Below are positions 24,801 through 38,091 of a stretch of 64,000 nt of DNA, in pieces. Source of the stretch: Paramacrobiotus metropolitanus (lineage: Eukaryota > Tardigrada > Eutardigrada > Parachela > Macrobiotidae); NCBI RefSeq assembly GCF_019649055.1, contig NW_026570225.1:248001-312000 (forward strand), given 5' to 3'. The notes under the pieces were generated by a model. The model did not search any database, was not told where the DNA came from, and worked only from the letters and a program-made list of their open reading frames with translations. Numbering within the stretch: the stretch's first letter is position 1; each line of letters starts with the position of its first letter. The position numbers and the translations under genes were made by a program.

Positions 24801-25902
24801 CATTCGCGCATAGTTTACAGTTGCATGCATACGTACTGCAGATGTGCAAGATTACAAAGCATTTCCACAATCGCACTGTAGCGACACATCTGGGCCGACA
24901 ATCGAATGCGCGTATTTGCATAACATGACAACTGCACATACTCTTCCAAAACAGAACATTTAATTAACAAAGTTTTCAATAGAAGTTAACTAGTTTATGT
25001 AGGTAGCTAAGTTAAAAACAGAAAGATTTATTTGTAGCTTATTGATACAATTTTCGGGGTTTTTTCTGCACAGCCCCACAAAATACGTTAACTTGAGATT
25101 ACAATTAGTGTAAAGTAGTCTTAAAAATTTAATTATGTGACAACGCTTCGGCATACTTGCTTGTGTAGTATGTATACAGACGTAGATGCACGACTGACCT
25201 TATCATAAATGATTATTAGTACTTTAATTAGCTGTGGATGGCGAAATATAAAAGAATCCGCAAAGTGAATGAATCGTAATATGCGTACAAATTCTTACAG
25301 AAGAATGCATGTTATTACAGTGCACATGTACATCGTCTGCGAGCTGATTGAGGTCACGTTAATTAAAAGCGATGCGGTACAACTGTTGTGGACGGAAAAG
25401 CTTTTACTTTAGTTGGCATATATCTGTATTCTGCAGTGTGCTGACCGGCATCTGAATAGAATGGCCAAGCCATTGAGTAAATTACATTCCCGCAACATTT
25501 ATAAATAGGCAGACCCACTGACAAATGTAAGCTGAAAGGAATGTTTTGATGGATTCTTAAGCCTGTCCATCAAGCGTCCATCGTATGTGTGTATGCGCTG
25601 TGTGACTTCCGGTCTAACAGCTGTCTAATCCCTCTGATTTCTTCCTTTTTGACAGACAATTTGGTGATAATATTAAATCGGAGTATCTCTACCGTCGTGC
25701 CGTGGAGATGGAGCCGTTTCAAGTGTCCGGATGGATAAATCTCGGCGCGATTTTGCATTTGAATGGACAGTGGCGGGATGCCGAGCAGTCCTATCGGCGA
25801 GCATTGCAGCTTGATCCCCATAATCAAATTGCCATGGATAATTTCAACAAGCTGCAGAAGCTCATGCTGCGCCACAACCATCATCATGAACGCAGATTTT
25901 AA
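18801..25902 (+). CDS. TMTC: TMTC family protein O-mannosyltransferase (multi-TM, DUF1736, TPR repeats)
   Basis: ER membrane enzyme family that O-mannosylates cadherin-type ectodomains in animals. Eleven exons: 18801-18895, 19956-20527, 21377-21471, 21554-22368, 22551-22636, 23196-23380, 23567-23645, 23741-23862, 24397-24478, 24580-24694, 25656-25902. Phases agree throughout; 830 residues, normal for TMTCs. The N-terminus has the family's YWNTLDAEFAYDD motif with the lumenal acidic pair, then DFWG and GGSHKSFRPL, NVLLH and FAVHPVHTEAVAGVVGRAD in exon 2. ETGITVLGVCIIYD is split across the exon 2/3 junction. DUF1736 (FFYLPVFNFQLLLYPWTLSYDW) is in exon 4. From about residue 490, TPR units run to the C-terminus (SWSNLGNIWNQRGKLKEAE, the last AEQSYRRALQLDPHN). 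Introns 2 and 6 use GC donors (20528 and 23381). I cannot tell which of TMTC1-4 it matches. Confidence 0.93.
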
Positions 25903-28717
25903 AACGCAGTAATCCTCTGCCAATTGCCACTGGTCATCTGGTTTCCATATAAGTAATCTGCTCTGAAGAAAGCTGTCGCTTCGCCGTTATGTGAGATAAG
26001 CGAAGAAGAGCATTTCTTCGTTCAGTGGGAACACAGCTGCTGCTGGATAACGTGCTCCAGCTGATCTCTTTCTCAAATTTGCCTGTGACAATACATTCGC
26101 TAGTTTTCAAAGTTTTATGTTATAAAATGTAATCAGGCAATAAAGGAATACAGTATAATATTGGCGCATGTACATGTTCCATACATGGCGGTTTAATTTG
26201 CATCAGCAGAATTAGTGGTCCTTCCGGTGTCCGATGCGTTTCGAATGTCCGAAATGTGGCCGAAATTGCGTTTGTCTATTCTACGTGTACTTACAAAGTA
26301 CCGAAAAGCCAAAGACAGAAAGGATGATAACAAAGACAGAAACATAACAACAGGAGAATGTATAAAAAAAACGAAAATGGAATTACGAGTAACTGCACTG
26401 ATAGTAATAATGCCAGATGCGTTTTGTGCAGTACAGAGTTCGTGAAACAGCAATAAATCGACAATCGGTATTGCTTGCGCGGGCGCAAAGTATCAATTAC
26501 CGCTAAAATGCAGAATTTTAGCACTTAAAAATTAATCGTCACATTTCCATTAAGACAAGTTATTGCTTACCAATAACCAAATGGATATTTGTTATGAAAA
26601 AAAATCGTATTTCCTTATGACTTTAAATTTATTCTATATAAATCTGCTGATCTGGCCGTAGCGGTAGTGGCTTTATGCCGATTAGAGTACAGTAGATTTT
26701 TTGTGTGCAAAGCGTTAAACCATCAACTGTGCAAAATCTGCATTCCATGAGCTCAGCACTTACACTGATGGTTGTTAAGATTAATGCACCGGCACATTCG
26801 TTTTGAGTTAAACATGTTACTTTTCCAATTTGTCCCGACACGTTGAACGGACATTTGTTGTCTGCGGCACTTACTTAGCCAGTGTGTGACACTGACCACA
26901 CAAGCTTAACGCTCATTAATGTGCGTACAACTGCAACGTCAAATATTTTGTAAAAATTACAGTGGCCCACTTTATACTGCGTTTTAAGTGACGGAAACAA
27001 GCAGCGTCGCCGGCGCATATCCTAAGCTGTATGTTTTTGATCCTCTTGAGGGCTCTTGTATTTCTTTACCAAGTGGTCAGTGCATTTTCGCCGGTAAAAT
27101 GCATCGGATGAAGAAGAATCTACCGGGGAGCAAACACCACAAGTGGACTTAAATAATCGAACTGCGCTTTTATTCGGGCGGTTTATTGTCGGGGATTTTC
27201 AAGGATGATTAGCGCCCTCCTGGCCTAATATTTGAGTAGCTTTTAAAGTGAAAAATCTCCCAATATAGGAAAGTTCACAGCCGGCATTCGCCGTGGTGGG
27301 TTGTTGTTAATAATAATCCGGTTTGGATCGATATAACGGCTGTCAATGGCCGCGGTTCAGTTGATTGTTGACAGATTATAATGTTATTAAAGTAGCCGTA
27401 CAGGTAACACAGCCGACATCGGCCACTGATATAAAGAAAGAGCAACCATGACGGCACTTTATGGATTTACCGGATAATTGCTCAACAATCAGCCGAACAT
27501 TGCTTACTGACAGGATACGTATGCCGTAAATCGACAGCATCCCTTTATGAGAAGTTAACCAGTAAGGTCAATCGCCACCACGCATAGAACGCTATCTAAT
27601 TGCGTAAATAATTGTTTTGATTACAAGATCGCCTTAGAGTGCTTTTTCACACTTTGCATCTCCTTGTTCCTTTGTAAAAAGGGAAGCAAATGCTCAGCTT
27701 CCGGCGTGCGACTGGCAGACCGAAGACCAAAGATACCACTAACTTCACTAAGTGAAAGCTTCAGCAATGATTTTTGTTTCATTTCATGGCACCAATTTAT
27801 AATTTAATTAGTAATTCGTGGGTCGTGCACTGCATAATTTTGGGCGGAAGTTGTAACCATCCGGCAGGTGTTTTGTGCTCAACAAATAAATTACCAAGTG
27901 AATGGGCCGAAGCTTCAACATACACAGTCGGGAACGGTTACGAACTTACGATTAAAGTCCGAAGCACTTCCGGCAACACTTCTTCCGATTCTTAAGGTGC
28001 ATCTGCATATTATGATGCATATATCCTGTATAGTGTACAGTGCTCCAAACAACCCCCACTCTACATATTTACCATTACATAATTTATTAATTTTGTGCTA
28101 AAATCGCATAGAATAACACAAAGCCACGGTATGCATTCGGACGGTAACAGAAAGTAAAAGAGAAAATCAAATAATTATGACAATAATCGACTTGTTAAAA
28201 GGCTAACACGGTAAGAACAGAGAACAGCACCCGCCAGTGCAATTAAATAACAAATCGTCATCGGATAAAAAAGCCTGTAACAGCTATTGCGCATACGCAG
28301 TAACACCCAATAAAAGCAAATTAACACAACTAAAAGCCAAGAGAACAAAGAAACCCTTGAAGCAACTAACAAATAGTACTATGTTTGTACGGATGAACTG
28401 AAAACAAAGCGGCAACAGAGGCAAATGACAGATCCCATATCACATCTATACTGTGAAGAAGCGGAAAGAAAACTTTTTGACCAACTACAACGTAGAACTT
28501 CGGGGATAATGCGTCTTAGGAAGAACCAATGCTATCAAGTTAACACCTGTCCCTTGAACCGTAGCCACACAGGATTATACTTAACTTACGTACTGCAATT
28601 TCGCAACCCTGCCAGAAGTGATAAGAGTTTAAAAACGTCCGCGCACACGAACCATTGTACAACAACCCAGATCTACGGTGAAAACCGCGGTCGACTCCCG
28701 GTATTCTAGCCGCTGCC
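25903..28717. other. convergent 3' region between TMTC and the nuclear receptor
   Basis: About 2.8 kb holding the 3' UTRs of the two convergent genes and no supported gene. A hydrophobic minus-strand frame at 28175-28372 most likely lies in the receptor 3' UTR. Confidence 0.5.
26139..26144 (+). terminator. putative polyadenylation signal AATAAA
   Basis: AATAAA 237 nt after the TMTC stop, in sense orientation. Confidence 0.6.
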
Positions 28718-31304
28718 TCAAGATTCCCGCTTCATCTCGATCATCTCCAGCAGGAGTGTATCGTCGAGATAGCCATCCTGGCGGGCCTTGGTGTACAGGT
28801 AGTGTTCGCCTTCGTCGGCAAATTTCCGCATATCCGTCACCAGGGACATGAAACGACCAAATCGACCCGTGATTCCCGCCTGCGTTTTCATGGAATCGTT
28901 CTTCAGCTCCTCTTGGCACCGGTCGTATGCCCATTTGATGGGACGCTGCTTCACCAACCCAGGAACAACTGAAGAAACAGTGATCTAATTATATATGAAC
29001 TGATGCAAAATAATTCATAATCAATAGTCATCTCTGCACCAGACTAAATCATGGGTCACAAAAAAGGATTTAGTGCAGCACCTTGCGACAGCCTTAAAAA
29101 ACGGTTAAAACCGAACTTCAAAGAAGAGAAGATTTTAATTATCGTACAGACTTTCTACCAAAACTTTTATGAAAACGATTACACTAGCAGAATAACATCG
29201 CACACATAAATTACTAACTACATAAGCATGTTACCTAAAACAAAACTAATTCGATGTTTTACTGATTTATAATAATTTTACTTTTACTTAACAGTATAGG
29301 TATTACCTTTGCTAGCAAACTATCAAAAAATAATTAACTACTTCAGCAGTCTCTTGAAAGTATATAGTTTCGAATTTCGTTAAATGCACTGTTTGTGGTA
29401 CGCTTAGAAAGTAATACTAATCGGCTGTCACTAATCTTTTTAGAAAACAGTACTCATTTGTTAATATCCTTTCTGGTGCATCGCAATCCTAAAAACTTAC
29501 ATGGATTCAATAATAAAATCATCTTGATGTTAAGAAAGTCGGCGCGATTTATAGCCAATTCCCGTACTAACTCCACCATCCTCTGAATGGACGCGCAGTT
29601 GGCCGGATGTCCCAGGGCCGCGATTTCCGTCATTTTGATCGTCGATCCTCCGGACAGGTGTTGGAACTCGTTGATAACATTTTGTGACAAGTGATAGATG
29701 ATGTCGAACATGAGGTAGGAATTCCAGCCGAACTGCAGCAGTTTCTTCTGGTCTTCATACTGCCAACAACAACTGTTAGTAAACAACCCTTGTTCTTGGA
29801 GAATCTATAAGCAGCGTTTGCAGAGAACATCACTTACATCCAAGGAATCAAAGAAAGAGGAATCGCGCGCCCACTCCACGAACGAGTACACTTTCTTATC
29901 CAGCACATTACAAATGATTTCCAGTGACGCCGCGTTGGGTTTCCGCTTGGTTTCCTCCTCCAGGACTTCCAGTAGCTGATCCTTCCAGTCGTCCTCCAGC
30001 TGGACTGTACTCTTCATCTGTGCTACCAGGCGCGGAATACGTGGCATCAATGCTGCAAACTTTGAAACGTTGTCTGCAACAAGCACACTATATGAATTAC
30101 ATTGCAGTCGAAACATAACCCCGTTTCCAGCGCATACCCTGATCGTTCTGATCACCGGCCGAGGACGTCGTGGGCGATTCCACGCTATTGGCCACTGTGC
30201 GCTTGCGATTGGGTTTGGCATTGCCGATGGTTTCCTGGGGAATGGCGGCGCTGGGCAGATTCTTCTTGTTGGCCCGCTTCGTGCGCCGCACCGGGGGCTC
30301 CTCATCGGAATCCTGATTCTCCGACTGACCGGTGTAGCGGAACGATGGATGGGCGCTGCTGCTCGATGGGCATCCACGAGCGCGATCCTGACGCACAGCT
30401 GCAACAGCTAACGTTGCATCAGCTACAGCTTACGATTCACTGGCTTTAATTCAAGCCAATGAACATCCCTGCATGGATAATTATTTTTCTGCTTCTTTTA
30501 AAATACAAATGTATCACCGCAGTTAACTCATAATCATTGAGAGTGTTTTCACTGTTTTGGAAATTCTCAAAAGTCATAGACTAAATCTGTTAGGCTATCA
30601 GCTGCAAAATCTGTTCACAAATACTTAAAATTCAATATTATCATGGCAAATTCAACAATTAAATACTTTATTACAAAGATCTATTAACATTTAATACTCA
30701 ACAGTCTAACTAGAAAGGAATAAAAGCGCAACAATCTATTCCTGGAAATCTGATCTCATTTGCAGAAATATTGCTCGTAATTTGTAAAGATACCATATAA
30801 AACAAAACAACATATAAAAAATTATACGATACCATATAAAAATTACAATGAAACTGTAATGCTGATATTAAAGTGATAATTATTAAGCAGATTTTACGCA
30901 TAACCGAGACGCTGCAACTGTCACGTACCGTCGACTTTCATGCCAGCGTTGATGCACTGCTGGAAGCGACAATAACAACAGCGTTGTGTGCGTGCCTTGC
31001 CCAGGCGCTCCACGGGGCAATTCTTCTCCAAACGGCAAGAGTAGGATTTGTTCTTCTGGATCGTTCTCCGGAAGAACGCCTTACAGCCTTCACAGGTCCG
31101 CACTCCATAATGGTAGCCCGACACTTCGTCCCCGCACACCTTACACGGCTCCTTGATGCGGCCCGAGCTGGGTGCGTTGTGCGGTGAATCCTCCTGCTCC
31201 TCGTCCATCTCGGGGGAGAAGGAATTGTTATCGGAATCGCCCGACATGAGAGCGTTCCCGCGTGCCCGTTTCACGGAGCGTCGCGCTGGCATGACGATCA
31301 GCAT
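28718..31304 (-). CDS. nuclear receptor, NR5 (FTZ-F1/Hr39/SF-1)-like with divergent DNA-binding features
   Basis: Ligand-type transcription factor. Minus-strand exons 30929-31304, 30138-30398, 29838-30073, 29501-29759 and 28718-28968; phases 1, 1, 0, 1; 460 residues. Start ATG at 31304, with an in-frame stop directly upstream (a second ATG is at 31292). Residues 1-53 are basic then acidic. The DBD begins at Cys54: [16 protein letters not shown]-box [11 protein letters not shown], second finger CRLEKNC...CCYC, then [21 protein letters not shown] Lys/Arg-rich hinge of about 90 residues (exon 2) precedes the LBD (about 213-460), which has [21 protein letters not shown] and a C-terminal AF-2 helix LLLEMIEMK resembling NR5 LLIEML. 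VSGYHYG plus the AVRxDRxRG extension point to NR5, but P-box and finger 2 deviate. HNF4- or ERR-like assignment is the alternative. Confidence 0.88.
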
Positions 31305-34300
31305 TCACAGCGTCCTCCTCTGATAAGTCTGTCAAGCGTTATCAACGTGAATGAACAGGAAATTCTGTAGAATGGAAATGATATCGTGTCGATGAAGAGG
31401 AGGAAGAAATCTGTATGAAAAGAATAGTACAACTTTAATTTGGAATAATGACTAATGATTTAATTTTGTTTTCCATTTCGTACTGCAATGCAAGCAAGTC
31501 ACAATTTTTATAACAGCAGAGACACCCCAGCACAGCCCGCAATACTGTAGTGGTATGCAGCAAACGCACAGGCAACCGCCCTGGAATCGACTTGACAATC
31601 GCCGAGTGGGGGTGGTTCACTGACTGTTGCCTGTGTTGTTGCACTCATAAAACTGATCATTCTGTCAATAATAAAGATATCCGTAATTACCGATCGAGTA
31701 TTCTACTTTCTCACCTTTCACGCTATTCGGCGTATGTAAAATTTCAAAATCCAACAACTAAACTATGGGTTTGCTTGACTGATTAGGGATAAACGGGAGT
31801 ATTTGTCATAACCGAGCCAACATACATCGAAATGTCAATAAAAAGCAGGCAGCCCTGATTTTCCACTCGACAGCAACGGCAACCATTCGGAACCCAAGCA
31901 TTGATTACAGGGAATATCGGTACTCGTTGTAAAGGTTACACAGTGGTCTTACCTGAATAAGAAAACAAAATCGCGCTTCCTGTCTCCAGCGACAGTTCCT
32001 CCTCGAAGGACCCTCCGACGATAGTATTATCAAGACCCGGATGTACTGCAAATTATCAGCAATATGGCAGCGTGCTCGGCATTCTGCAGCCTCGATCTGG
32101 TGTTCAACTTCGTGCTAGAGAGGTCATGCTGCTAATTTAAGTCCAACCCACACCCCGTACAGGGTATTTGGGTACTGACGCAATAATTCAACAATCCGGT
32201 AACTTGCTTGTCCTTGCCCATTGCTGCCTCCCGTTTTAACAACTATTATTCTACAGTAGTAAAATCAGTGTTACGCTTAATGATCCAGGAAACGGCAGGA
32301 AATCTTTTGAAACGGGCAGGTGAAATTTTAGGACTAAAATCTTGAGGGGGAAATCGAGGAGTAAAATGAAATCTTATTTTAGGAGTAATTACTTAGCATA
32401 ACCTGGAAGTATAATTTTACAATTCTTAAAGAATTTCAAACATTCCACTTTAACTTTTTTCCGCATGACGGATTTTGCCTGCATAGAAGAACTCTCAACA
32501 GCCTCTACTGAGAAAAGTTCGACCAGATGATAAACAATTATAATGCTAACTGGAAGGATTTATTTGCCGCTTAAAGCCGCTGAAGGTATATATATAATAA
32601 CTATAACTATAACTACATAATTCTACTAATACTATAACTACATAATTCACACCATAATTGAGTCATGCGAGTAATGGGCCGGACAATTTATTCATACTAC
32701 GAGCAAGGTGCTACGAGTGTTGCTTTTAATACTCATTTACTATCTTCAGGTAATTATAATCGTTTTACGATTCAAAAATTCAATGAAACCGATGTATTTT
32801 TAAAACATCATAAGTCACATACTCAAATAGATACAGAAATACCAATAAATATGCGGCAATCAACAATAGTTACGAATTTACTCGTACTCTGAGTAGCAGA
32901 GTCTGAGACTAACTGGTAAGTCCGAGTGTAACTGTAAAATAATAGTATGTAATAATGTGACATAAGTGTAATAACGTAGTAAAATTAGCGAAATCCATTT
33001 TTTAAACGAATTTACTAATCGGGAGAGGAAACTTCCGCTTCGTTTTCATTGGGACGAAAAGCTTTTATTTTTGTTGTTCCCGTGTGAACTTAAACAGAGT
33101 GAGTCTAATAACAGCGTTTTTCACAATTAACTGCCACATTCGGCGTATATGATTACCACACCATAACATCTGACCTTCGCCAATTTAACACGGGATACCC
33201 TTTTTTTCCCAGGGCAATAATATTTCTGCTCATGATCATATAATATGAACGCGCATTTTCATGGTGGATACCAGCTGGATTCCTGTACTGTATGCGCTTA
33301 TCATGCCGTTTATAGACTGTTCAAGCCGCCGTGAACTTGCCAGTGCACACACAGCCACCGCAGTCTCAGCTTGCCATAAGGTCACACCCTACATCGCTGT
33401 AAGGACCAGTAAGGTGACCTTCTACTGGTTAGTACGAAATTTTCGATCCACGGGCTGGCGGCGGCGTATTATAGACAGTAGCGGTGGTTGTGCATGTGTG
33501 AATGAATGCGGCCTGAAATGTGAAGCAAATAAGCGCAGTCCGTACAGCAAACAGCAAGCGAGAGAGCTCTAGTTATTATTGCTTACTTTGAGAAACGAGA
33601 TCGCACCAACCGGTTACGATTCATAGGGCACCAGATTTTGGCTTCATTTGTATACAAATACGTGATTGCAACGAGTACAGCCGCGGTCATGGTGCTTCAA
33701 CACAAGCGCATATGCTCACTGTTGTCATCCGCGCAGAGAAAGGTTAGCAATTTCGGTCACATGATTAAGCATATTTAAGAAAACGCAATCAACAGCATTC
33801 CGCAGAAAAATTTCATTATGCCTCTGTCATCGCATACGCAACAACAGGCTTCCGGGCAACCGCCTTTCTTCGTGCCCTGTTGATACTGAAAAACGTGTAA
33901 GCTTCCGGCGCAGATGGAATCGATCTTACCTGCTCCAAATCAAGGCATGGCAGCGGCAATTGTAATAAGAACCAAATCAAAATATCGAAAAAATCCAAAA
34001 GCGCTTAAGTAGTGCTTGTTGTTAGCTTGCAGCATAGTTTTTTATTCTCGATTATCCACCAAAGCACAGATACAGGCTAATCAGCAAAACGACAGACAAC
34101 CATCCATAGAAAACTAATAATTAAATTTAGCAAACTTTGTCGAACCATATAAATCTCACCACAGATTTTCGAAAAAACGGGAAAGAAGCCGGACACCAGA
34201 AAAAATTAAATACACGAGTACGCTGTAAGAACGAGTATGGCTTTTCTAGGGTATCAAACTTAACAGTTAAAAAAACCATCATCAACCTCAGAGAAAAATT

Positions 34301-34479
34301 TACTTACTAACAATTTAATTAACATTTTAAACTCAAATTCTTTTGTTCTTTTAACAACTTACAAAAACCAGTGCTTATTTAAAACAATTCTGAAAGCTGC
34401 ATGGATGACATTCTTTCGGGTTTCCTTTTTTATCCGTTCCGGTATCTAAATCATCTAATGTCTTCGATTATCTATTTTT
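31305..34479. other. intergenic, no gene seen
   Basis: About 3.2 kb, the presumed 5' region of the nuclear receptor and 3' region of the minus-strand RRM gene. TTTATT at 34041-34046 (AATAAA on the minus strand) may be that gene's poly(A) signal. A minus-strand frame near 33816-33998 has a neat donor-like CAG/GTAAGA but no ATG. Confidence 0.5.
32606..32648. repeat. direct repeat of an 18-nt A/T-rich unit
   Basis: Two perfect copies of ACTATAACTACATAATTC (32606-32623 and 32631-32648) lie next to a TATATA run and extra CTATAA units upstream. This is a local low-complexity expansion. Confidence 0.85.
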
Positions 34480-37198
34480 TCAGTTGCGCTTGTTCGGCTT
34501 GCATTCCACCTGAAAGAAGGAATATAAACGGTTCACATCTCAATATCAAACCAGTAAACGCAAATCTTGGGTTGCGAGTCGAAATACTGCTTTATTGAAA
34601 TCACCAAATCACCACTACGGTATTCACCATTTTTTCGCCAATTTTAATATAGCCAGCTTTTAAAATCCGATCCACGTCGTCTTCGTTTACCAAATCAAGG
34701 TAGGCGTAACCTCGTTCAGAATTTAGCTTCAATTCTCGTACCTAAATCAAGACACTCACAAAGAAAATTCACAAAACCTGCAAAATTTCACAAAAAACAG
34801 AAGCCAGTTATGCACCTATAGTCATGACTTAAGTAAAATAAATCCGTACACTGGGAAAATTTACCCGTCTTCTTTATTATTTGCCACTTTGGCTAAAACA
34901 CATACCTTGTAATATTTCTTCACTGCTGCTTCCACTTCGGGTTTCGACAAAAACGTCGGAACCCCACCCAAAAACACCTGATACCTTTTTACCGGCTTTT
35001 CCGATTTATTTTTACCTGGATCCTGTAATCAGAAATGAATAATAAATTCAGTAACTCACTTCCAAAACCAAGGGACCTCACTTTAAACGGCAAAGCAACC
35101 ACTTCACGTCGATCAATTATATGTTTGGACATATCGATGGCTTTCTCCGCGCTGGTTGCATCAGTAAACTCAACCGCTCCGAATCCTCGGGACTCTCCGT
35201 TTTGGAAACGAAAGATCTTAACATCCGCCACTGGACCGAATTGTTTAAAGTAGCTTGCGATGGTTCTGGCATCAGAGTCGCGAGCCAGATTGGCAACAAA
35301 AATTTTTCTAAAACGACACACACCAATAATTATCTGGGAGAAGATTATCTTTTGTTATGTAAAGCGTATAATTATCCCAGCATTTTGAATTTAACGTGAA
35401 AAATGCTTGAATTATTACAACCGTAAAATATAAATTCGGCAAAATCTCCATCTTCATATCGTCACAAGAAAGGTGCGATCTGAAACAGCGGTCATCCGGT
35501 CGTCATGTGAAAAAATGCCGATCCAAGCACAACGAATGCCACGATTTAAATTGATGTTCAGCGTTATGAGATCTGATGTCTGTGTCCGTCGGTAGGTCAT
35601 TACAGACGAACACCTATATGAGCGGTCACCGGTGGTGTTCGCTACCAAGTGCACAAACGTACCAAGTGTACCACCGGGTGGTATCTGCTACCATTTAACG
35701 ATAAGGATGATTGGTCCCATAAAACAGGATTTATGGAACAACGGCTAGTGCATTTTTGAATTATATTTCCCTTAAGCTCAAACTCCCCAACCGGATGTCC
35801 GATGTTGCTCGAACAGTTTTCATAATAAGGACTTCGTACGGATTATGATTTAGGTACGATTTGATTTCGCAACTAAATCATCTGGCAACACTACTCTTAG
35901 AGAAGTCCCTATGAATGCATGCGATAATTGCGATTTCTTTTATGTGCTTCGCTGTGCGATGCCGCATTAAGTGATTCCAAATCCCTGAATTTGCTTACTT
36001 TTAACACTCGTATGCGTGGAATGAACAAAAGCAGCGAAAAGCGAACATTAACTTACTTCGGCACAGTCTCTCCAGAGCCGTCTGAGTCCACCGACGACCA
36101 ATCTTCTCCTAACTGCCACGACTGCGCCCCTTTGACGGCCTGCGACGGCGGTCCGATGGGTCCGGGATCCGCTTTGGTGTCGCGCCAGTTGTTTGGCAAA
36201 GCGGCCTTACTGGGCCATGCCACCGGCGTGATTCCGTTGGTGCGGGCGAATCCGGGAAAGGGCAACGGCTGAACAGCCGGCGGCATGACGGGCGCAGCGG
36301 GAAGACTGACCGGCACCGACACGTCGCTCATCAGGGGGAAATTGGCAGCCATGCGTCCCGGGGCGGCAGGGTGAGCCTGCTTGGTCACAGTCGGTGGAGA
36401 TATCGAAGACGTCGATGCGTGTGAGACGCCGTTGGTGCTGTACAGAAAGCGGTCAGGATCAAGAAAGCAACGCGTAATTTATCAGATTAACAAGTCGAGG
36501 CTCCAAGAAATAGAATAATATGGGAAAACGTTGCGTTAGTAAGTTAGAAGAATATCATTATTATACAACGAAGTAACAGGCGACGACCTGTACAAAGGCG
36601 GTTATTCTTGTAAAATCTCAAACCTACCGTCAATTTTTTCTTTCGGTTCTTTCCTTACTACACACAAACCAACTTACTTCTGTCGTCCAAGATGACTGGC
36701 CAGGTCGTCCATTAACCCTTTCAAAACTTTCTCCTTCAGTTCCTAAAGTTCAGAGAAAAATTTACACATACAAAACAGCTTTCTTGGACTTCATGCTGTA
36801 TATGGTAAACAGATCATAACAAACCATTGAAAAACCATAACAAATTTATGAAATCAGGATCGCCAGTTTTCGTGCGATCCTCAAAAAATGAAGTTTATTT
36901 ACCATGTAAGAATGACGCTCTTTAGAACTAATTCAGTAAACCAAAAACGTCTGACATGGCAACAGCTATCACAAAATTTAGTCTTAAAAGTAATTAAAAA
37001 GCCTTGCTTCTTGAACCGATTGTAAATTAATGATTCAAAACGCGAACCCACCAAGTGATCATAAATCTGCTGCATGGTATCCCGCTGCTTCTTGAACACG
37101 GCCGACATGGAAATCCGCTCGACTTCTTCCGTCCATACCCTAAATTTTTCGTCCGAGGCCTCAAAGAAAGATTTCTCGCTGTTTTTGGTTTCAGCCAT
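34480..37198 (-). CDS. double-RRM RNA-binding protein, paralogue 1 (minus strand)
   Basis: Seven exons (minus strand): 37052-37198, 36678-36742, 36057-36437, 35082-35307, 34906-35022, 34628-34741, 34480-34509; phases 0, 2, 2, 0, 0, 0; 359 residues. Start ATG at 37198 (MAETKNSEKSFF). The N-terminal helical segment (about 70 residues) precedes a Pro/Ala-rich linker (exon 3). RRM1 has RNP2 KIFVANL and RNP1 SRGFGAVEF. RRM2 is compact, with RNP2 VFLGGVP and RNP1 RGYAYLDL. The final 30-nt exon encodes only VECKPNKRN. RRM pairs bind single-stranded RNA; the target is unknown. It shares exon order and sizes (147 and 65 nt for the first two) with the divergent gene at 38092. The family is not otherwise recognised. 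Confidence 0.88.
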
Positions 37199-38091
37199 AA
37201 TTTTGCAGGTTGTAGCGTGGGAGTCGTTTTGTCACGACAATTCAGTAAGATGCAAGCAGCAAATCAGCGAATGCACTAAATTACAGAATCCACTTCGTTG
37301 TAAGCGCCATTTATTGTCGTCATCGTCTCATGTCTGAAGATGAAATCATCGATGCATTTTCCGAACAGAGAAATTCTGTGAATTTCGGTAATGTACTTAA
37401 ACGTTAGTAACTTACTTCTTACTTTATCCGGTTGGACTTTCGTCGCTCTGCCTGTGCCACTGCGTCTGGATCTACAGAGCAGATGATCCAGGCAATACGG
37501 ATTCTTCCTAATTTACTCGTTAATAAAACTATATAAAATAATTAAACGACTAAAAAATACATCAAGAAATTACTCCCACACATCACATTCCACTCCGAAA
37601 TAAAATTGTGAGTTATTTTTTAAGAAAACAGTCTGCGCAGAAAGAAAAAGGAACAGAGGAAACTCCGGATAATAAAATTTCTTAAATTTCTAAGCGTGCA
37701 CGTACACGAAAAGTGTCGGTGGCGACTAGAACGTTTACTGTATTTTTTGCTTGTTAAGACCACTAGCGCGCCGTAGAATCGAAACATGCGCTGTCGCATG
37801 GATGGCCCCTCGGGTACGGTAATCGTGATTTCGCTACATCGGCCTCGCCTCGTTACATGATTTTCTCTTCTTTTTGCGCATTTGCGTGCCAAAATTTCGA
37901 TCTGGCTTTATGTGCAGTACTTACTCCATCCACTCTGTTTCCACGTTAAAGTTCAAAAAAGCGTCATTAATACAGTACTGCCAGTAGTCCTAGACGCAGT
38001 CGACAATAAAACTTTTGTAAACAAACCTGCCAGAGCCTGAGCCTTTATTATTATTCTCCCTGATTTCCGGGTTGTTATCAGCAGTTCCGCT
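37199..38091. promoter_or_regulatory. shared divergent promoter region of the RRM gene pair
   Basis: The 893 bp between the two divergent start codons must hold both 5' UTRs and promoters. A 90-codon minus-strand frame (37620-37892) is present but is basic and random-looking. I see no clear TATA box. Confidence 0.5.

Noticed and set aside
28175-28372. Hydrophobic 65-codon minus-strand frame
   Set aside because: Lies 3' of the nuclear-receptor stop on the same strand, with no ATG-initiated context or partner; most likely 3' UTR.
30102-30449. Plus-strand frames over the receptor hinge
   Set aside because: Antisense shadows of a GC-rich coding exon.
33816-33998. Minus-strand signal-peptide-like frame ending in CAG/GTAAGA
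   Set aside because: The frame opens with TTG, no ATG is in frame, and no second exon was found.
37620-37892. 90-codon minus-strand frame in the divergent RRM promoter
   Set aside because: Basic, low-information sequence located between two divergent start codons; no homologous exon in the partner gene.
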